In this document: positions 29,818-32,808 of the stretch, piece after piece
How the letters are laid out: each line of letters begins with the position of its first letter
How positions within the stretch are numbered: position 1 is the stretch's first letter
The notes under the pieces: model-generated
The model's database searches: none
What the model saw: the letters and a program-made list of their open reading frames with translations, nothing else
Told to the model about the DNA's origin: nothing
Translations under genes and position numbers: made by a program
From: Streptomyces sp. ISL-98
Lineage (GTDB): Bacteria > Actinomycetota > Actinomycetes > Streptomycetales > Streptomycetaceae
Length of the DNA: 32,808 bases
NCBI RefSeq assembly: GCF_018614055.1
Contig: NZ_JAGGPB010000080.1
Coordinates: 1 to 32,808 of the forward strand
Direction: 5' to 3'

Positions 29818-31839
29818 ATGTCAGTAGCGCAGAGAGCACGCATGGAGCTGGAGAAGCAAGCCCAGGCCGCGGCCAGGCGGTACCGCGAGACAAACGTCGA
29901 GCGGCAGGCCGTCGAGAAGCATCTGGATGCCGGTACGAGGTTCCCGGATTCGCCGGAGGCGCTCGCCGCTCGCGCGAAACGGCTGCTCGACCGGGGCGGG
30001 GTGCCGGCCGCAGCCGTGGTGGAAAGCATCCGCCCCGAGGCGCTGGATGTGCCTGACACCAACGAGCGCATCATCGGCACCTCCAACGACCTCCAGGCGT
30101 GGAACTTTCTCCCGCGCGGCGTTCGGGCCACCGGCAGCGTCGCCCGGATCTCGGTCCGCGAGAACGGTCGTGAGCTGCCGCTGGGCACCGGCTTCCTCGT
30201 ATCGCCTCGGCTGCTGATGACCAACAACCACGTGCTGCCCGACCAGGCATCCGCTCACGAGTGCTTCGTGGAGTTCAACGCCCAGGTCACCGTCGACAAC
30301 ACACCCGAGGCGGCAGTCCGCTTCGAACTCGACTCCGGCGCCTTCTTCCTCACGGACGAACACCTCGACTTCACGCTCGTACAGATCGCCGCCAACGCCG
30401 GCAGCCTCGCCCCGGGCGAGAGGTTCGGGTGGAACAGACTCAGCGTCCAGACCGGCAAGCTGGTCATCGGCGAACCTGTGAACGTCATCGGCCACCCGAT
30501 GGGCCGCCTGAAGGAGATCGCTGTCCGGGACAACGCCCTCCAGGTGCGACTGGACGATTTCCTCCACTACAAAACTGACACCGAACCCGGCAATTCGGGA
30601 TCCCCGGTCTTCAACGACCAGTGGGAAGTGGTGGCGCTGCACCACAGCGGCGTGCCGAAGACCGACGATCAGGGCCGCACCCTGCGCAAGGACGGCCAGA
30701 TCTGGCACCGCGGTGACGGCGACGACGCCATCGACTATGTGTCGAACGAAGGTGTACGCATCAGTGCAATCCTCAAACACCTCGCTACGGTGCCACTCGG
30801 CCCCGCCCCGCGCACACTTCTGGCCGAGATGGGCGCCGACTCCGGCCTGCAGCCAGGTGCCATCCTCCCTGGCCCGGTCGAGACGCTGTCCCCCGCCGCA
30901 GCAGTCCCCGGGCGTGAAGCGGCTGCGGCCCACGTCGGGATCCCCGGAAAGAGCTCGGCCTTCGGTGGCAAGCGCAGTCTGGTCTTCCTGCACGGCAGGC
31001 GCCAGGAGAAGAAAGACCCCGAGGTGCTCCGCCGCAAGTGGTCTGCAGGACTGAACGAGGGACTCACCCTCGCCGGGACCACTCCGATCGACCCGGGGGA
31101 TATCTGGTTCCCGTACTACGGCGACGTGCTCGTGCAGGCCATCGCACAGCACGAAGCCAGCCCCCGCTCGTTGGATGAGACCGCCTACGGCGCGGTGGAG
31201 ATCGGCGCCTCCGACCCGGGCGATGCAACGTTCAGGCAACTCGTTGCCGAGGCGGCGGAAAAGGAAGGCATGCCGCAGGAGGAGCAGCTGGCCACCGAGG
31301 GATTCGGGGGCGCCGTGATCGTCGGGGCCCTGCGAAGTCAGCTGGGCTGGCTGGCCGCCAATACCGATCTCGACGAAGTGACGATCGAAACGATCCTCCG
31401 GGACGTCGCCGCCTACCTCCAATACCCGGACGTCCGAGAGGCGGTCCTGGACTGCGTACTCACCACGATGCCCTCCGCCGGCAAGGTCACCCTGGTCACC
31501 CACAGCCTCGGCACCGTCGTCGGCATGGACCTCATCCACCGGCTTCCGCCAGAGCTGGAGGTTGACCTACTCGTCACCACCGGCAGCCCACTGGGCATGG
31601 ACGCCGTCTACAACCGGCTGCTCCCCCCCGGCCCCAACCGCCCCGATCGGGTGACTCATTGGTTCAATGCGTGGTGCCCGACCGACACGGTTGCCATCGG
31701 CTGCCCGCTCAAGAAGGTCTGGACCGGCGAGCTGACCGATCTGGCCGTCGCCAACTCGCGGGACCGCGCGCACAACATCGAGGAATACCTCGCCCACCCA
31801 GAGGTCGCCGCCAAGATCGGAAGCACGATCTCGGCATGA
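29818..31839 (+). CDS. trypsin-like serine protease fused to an alpha/beta hydrolase
   Basis: A 673-residue protein from ATG 29818. Residues 1-80 are a charged helical region. Residues 100-290 are a trypsin-fold peptidase with the full triad: H138 in LLMTNNHVL, D184 in EHLDFTLVQI and S260 in TEPGNSGSPVF. A linker of about 90 residues follows. Residues 385-665 form an alpha/beta hydrolase: SLVFLHGRRQ (oxyanion region), nucleophile S563 in TLVTHSLGTVVG, a VTTGSPLGMD strand typical of lipase/PGAP1-like members, and a likely catalytic H652 in DRAHNIEEYL. There is no signal peptide, so it should work in the cytosol. Such protease and esterase effector fusions occur in bacterial conflict systems, where cleavage activates a killing enzyme; that role is inferred. 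It is a single-gene unit with no obvious sensor partner. Confidence 0.8.
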   Translation: MSVAQRARMELEKQAQAAARRYRETNVERQAVEKHLDAGTRFPDSPEALAARAKRLLDRGGVPAAAVVESIRPEALDVPDTNERIIGTSNDLQAWNFLPRGVRATGSVARISVRENGRELPLGTGFLVSPRLLMTNNHVLPDQASAHECFVEFNAQVTVDNTPEAAVRFELDSGAFFLTDEHLDFTLVQIAANAGSLAPGERFGWNRLSVQTGKLVIGEPVNVIGHPMGRLKEIAVRDNALQVRLDDFLHYKTDTEPGNSGSPVFNDQWEVVALHHSGVPKTDDQGRTLRKDGQIWHRGDGDDAIDYVSNEGVRISAILKHLATVPLGPAPRTLLAEMGADSGLQPGAILPGPVETLSPAAAVPGREAAAAHVGIPGKSSAFGGKRSLVFLHGRRQEKKDPEVLRRKWSAGLNEGLTLAGTTPIDPGDIWFPYYGDVLVQAIAQHEASPRSLDETAYGAVEIGASDPGDATFRQLVAEAAEKEGMPQEEQLATEGFGGAVIVGALRSQLGWLAANTDLDEVTIETILRDVAAYLQYPDVREAVLDCVLTTMPSAGKVTLVTHSLGTVVGMDLIHRLPPELEVDLLVTTGSPLGMDAVYNRLLPPGPNRPDRVTHWFNAWCPTDTVAIGCPLKKVWTGELTDLAVANSRDRAHNIEEYLAHPEVAAKIGSTISA

Positions 31840-31869
31840 CAAATCGCTGACTCGGCCACACGCCGAGCC

Positions 31870-32045
31870 GGCGATGGCTGGCACGCTGTTGTCAGCGTCC
31901 GTGGCTGCTGTGGTGAGCCGTTCGGTGACGGCGGTGGTGAGTTCGTCGAGGCGGCCGTGTACTTCGCGCAGCGCCCGCTGTGACAGCCCCAGTCCATGAG
32001 GGCGCCCGCCCCAGCTGTCACCCGCGGGTGACAGCTGGGGCGAAT
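31870..32045 (-). pseudogene. partial duplicate of the 28558-29379 gene
   Basis: The minus strand reads SPAGDS, then GLSQRALREVHGRLDELTTA and VTERLTTAATDADN, nearly identical to the centre of the HTH-like gene 3 kb upstream (bases about 28940-29070). DNA identity is high over roughly 100 bases (GGTGACGGCGGTGGTGAGTT, CGGCCGTGTACTTCGCGCAG in both). Both ends of the gene are missing, so this is an untranslated duplicate scrap. Confidence 0.8.
32007..32042. repeat. 36-bp perfect palindrome
   Basis: The two 18-base arms 32007-32024 and 32025-32042 are exact reverse complements with no loop, centred on CCCGCGGG. It sits at the end of the duplicated gene fragment and extends the palindrome found at 29051-29070. 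It could cruciform in DNA, bind a dimeric protein or be an element end. Confidence 0.9.
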
Positions 32046-32206
32046 CGCAACGCGATCCTGCGGCCAGCGTCCGCCGATCTGCGGAAATGGCCCCAGAGAC
32101 CCAGGGATCGGATCCCCGGGCCTGGACGGGCATTCCCGTTCCGCCGAACGGCTGCCATAGGGCGCCAGCAGAGCCGGAGTACGAGCACGATCAAGACGTG
32201 ACAGTT

Positions 32207-32695
32207 ATGCCGAGACGGGGTCGCAGAGGCCCGGCCTCACGGGGCCGGCACGCGCCGGAACTGAGGTCCGTTTGGCTCGTGGGGCCGCTCACCATTCTGG
32301 TGGCCTTGGCTGCAGGTGTCGGGATCTACATCCTCTTCCGCAGTCTCGCGCCGCAGGGGAGCACGCAGGAGCCCGTTCCTGACCACGAGGTGATCCGCAC
32401 CGCCCTCGCGACCCTCGCCTTCGTCGCCGCCGCTCTCGCCGGGGTCTACGCCTACCGCAAGCAGCGCCTCGCCGAAGGAGACGCTCAACGGGCCGACGAC
32501 AACCAGCTCGCCGAGCGCTACACCACCGCCGCCGACCAGCTCGGCCACGATGAGGCCGCGGTACGGCTGGCCGGCGTATACGCCATGGCCCGGCTCGCCG
32601 ACGACTGGATCGAGCAGCGACAGGTATGCATCGATGTCCTGTGCGCCTACCTGCGTATGCCGTACGAACCCGATCCGGCAGCTAGTGTCTCGTGA
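32207..32695 (+). pseudogene. membrane-anchored accessory protein truncated by an IS
   Basis: The gene starts at ATG 32207 (GTG 32198 is also possible). It encodes a basic N-terminus, two membrane helices (VWLVGPLTILVALAAGVGIY and TALATLAFVAAALAGVYAY), and then the start of a cytosolic domain: LAERYTTAADQLGHDEAAVR, LAGVYAMARLADDWIEQRQV and CIDVLCAYLRMPYEPDP. This is the N-terminal part of a family, common in Streptomyces, that goes on to a pentapeptide-repeat-like C-terminus. Coding ends within a few codons of the IS630-type end at about 32684, and the TGA at 32693-32695 belongs to the element. The C-terminal portion is cut off. Confidence 0.7.
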
Positions 32696-32808
32696 TCCTG
32701 TTTGTATCACTTTGAGTTGTTTGCAACGAGCTTCTTGATGTTGGTCTGGACGAGGCGGACCTTCGCCAGGATCTCTTCGGCGGTTGCCGTCCAAGTGAAC
32801 GGTTTCGC
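32684..32808 (-). mobile_element. IS630-type insertion sequence, edge of window
   Basis: The minus strand encodes KPFTWTATAEEILAKVRLVQ then TNIKKLVANNSK and a stop at 32707-32709. This is the conserved C-terminus of IS630-family transposases of Streptomyces. The element continues beyond the window. Its left end is probably near the TA at 32683-32684 (CTAGTGTCTCG); IS630 elements insert at TA, which fits. It interrupts the gene starting at 32207. Confidence 0.75.
32707..32808 (-). CDS. IS630-type transposase, partial
   Basis: Only the last 33 codons and the stop are within the window (KPFTWTATAEEILAKVRLVQ and TNIKKLVANNSK). The DDE catalytic residues lie outside the window, so integrity cannot be judged. 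Confidence 0.75.
   Translation of the reverse strand, partial: AKPFTWTATAEEILAKVRLVQTNIKKLVANNSK

Noticed and set aside
29821..31539. 572-codon minus-strand frame opposite the protease-hydrolase gene
   Set aside because: Antisense shadow; the plus strand encodes two complete catalytic domains.

Overview
The window is high-GC actinobacterial DNA, almost certainly from a Streptomyces. Supporting signs are strong third-position G/C bias, GTG/TTG starts with 4-base ATGA/GTGA overlaps, and families typical of the genus: a bacterial terpene synthase, a MerR/beta-clamp fusion, an HTH/TPR regulator next to a GNAT acetyltransferase, and small DUF6233-, DUF6207- and DUF6415-like proteins. There is no rRNA, tRNA, CRISPR array or core housekeeping block. 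IS remnants, truncated genes, duplicated scraps and palindromes are frequent, so this looks like an accessory region such as a chromosome arm or large plasmid.

Layout. 1-501: gene-free, with a 22-bp-arm inverted repeat and GTGACCGAT-type repeats. 502-2753: a two-gene terpene locus, polyprenyl diphosphate synthase followed by class I terpene synthase, both on the minus strand. 2.9-7.5 kb: an integrase fragment, a truncated MerR/DnaN-like gene abutting an IS21-family element (istA/istB), an orphan Imm51-type immunity gene and the end of an IS256-type element. 7.8-10.7 kb: a gene graveyard (HNH endonuclease tail, UDP-glucose dehydrogenase with an internal deletion, frameshifted DUF4238 gene, frameshifted ku). 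10.9-14.1 kb: small accessory genes, including a MazF-like/ribbon-helix-helix toxin-antitoxin pair and a 31-codon frame with a good ribosome binding site.

14.3-20.8 kb is the best-preserved block. Five minus-strand genes encode an unknown protein, a DUF6415-like protein, an APH-fold kinase, a lactate/malate-dehydrogenase-like oxidoreductase and an HprK-like P-loop protein. Four of the junctions (counting a possible 51-codon frame) are 4-base overlaps. The block is divergent from an HTH/TPR regulator that overlaps a GNAT acetyltransferase. It looks like a small, coordinately translated modification pathway with no product I can name.

20.8-25.1 kb is again decayed: a prepilin peptidase, a DUF6207 gene, an ATP-dependent DNA ligase and a CxxC protein are truncated or frameshifted. 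From 23.5 kb to the end several genes resemble anti-phage or conflict components: an Abi/HEPN-like protein, a Pycsar-effector-like membrane protein with a small downstream partner, a TIGR02391 HEPN protein, and a 673-residue trypsin-like protease fused to an alpha/beta hydrolase. A YD-type repeat protein with a duplicated 3' end, a duplicated gene fragment carrying a 36-bp palindrome, and a membrane protein cut off by an IS630-type transposase complete the window.

Six genes carry apparent single-base frameshifts, several repairable by one base in a short homopolymer. This suggests either real decay or residual sequencing error and must be settled before any of them is called dead. All assignments are from reading motifs; no database search was possible.
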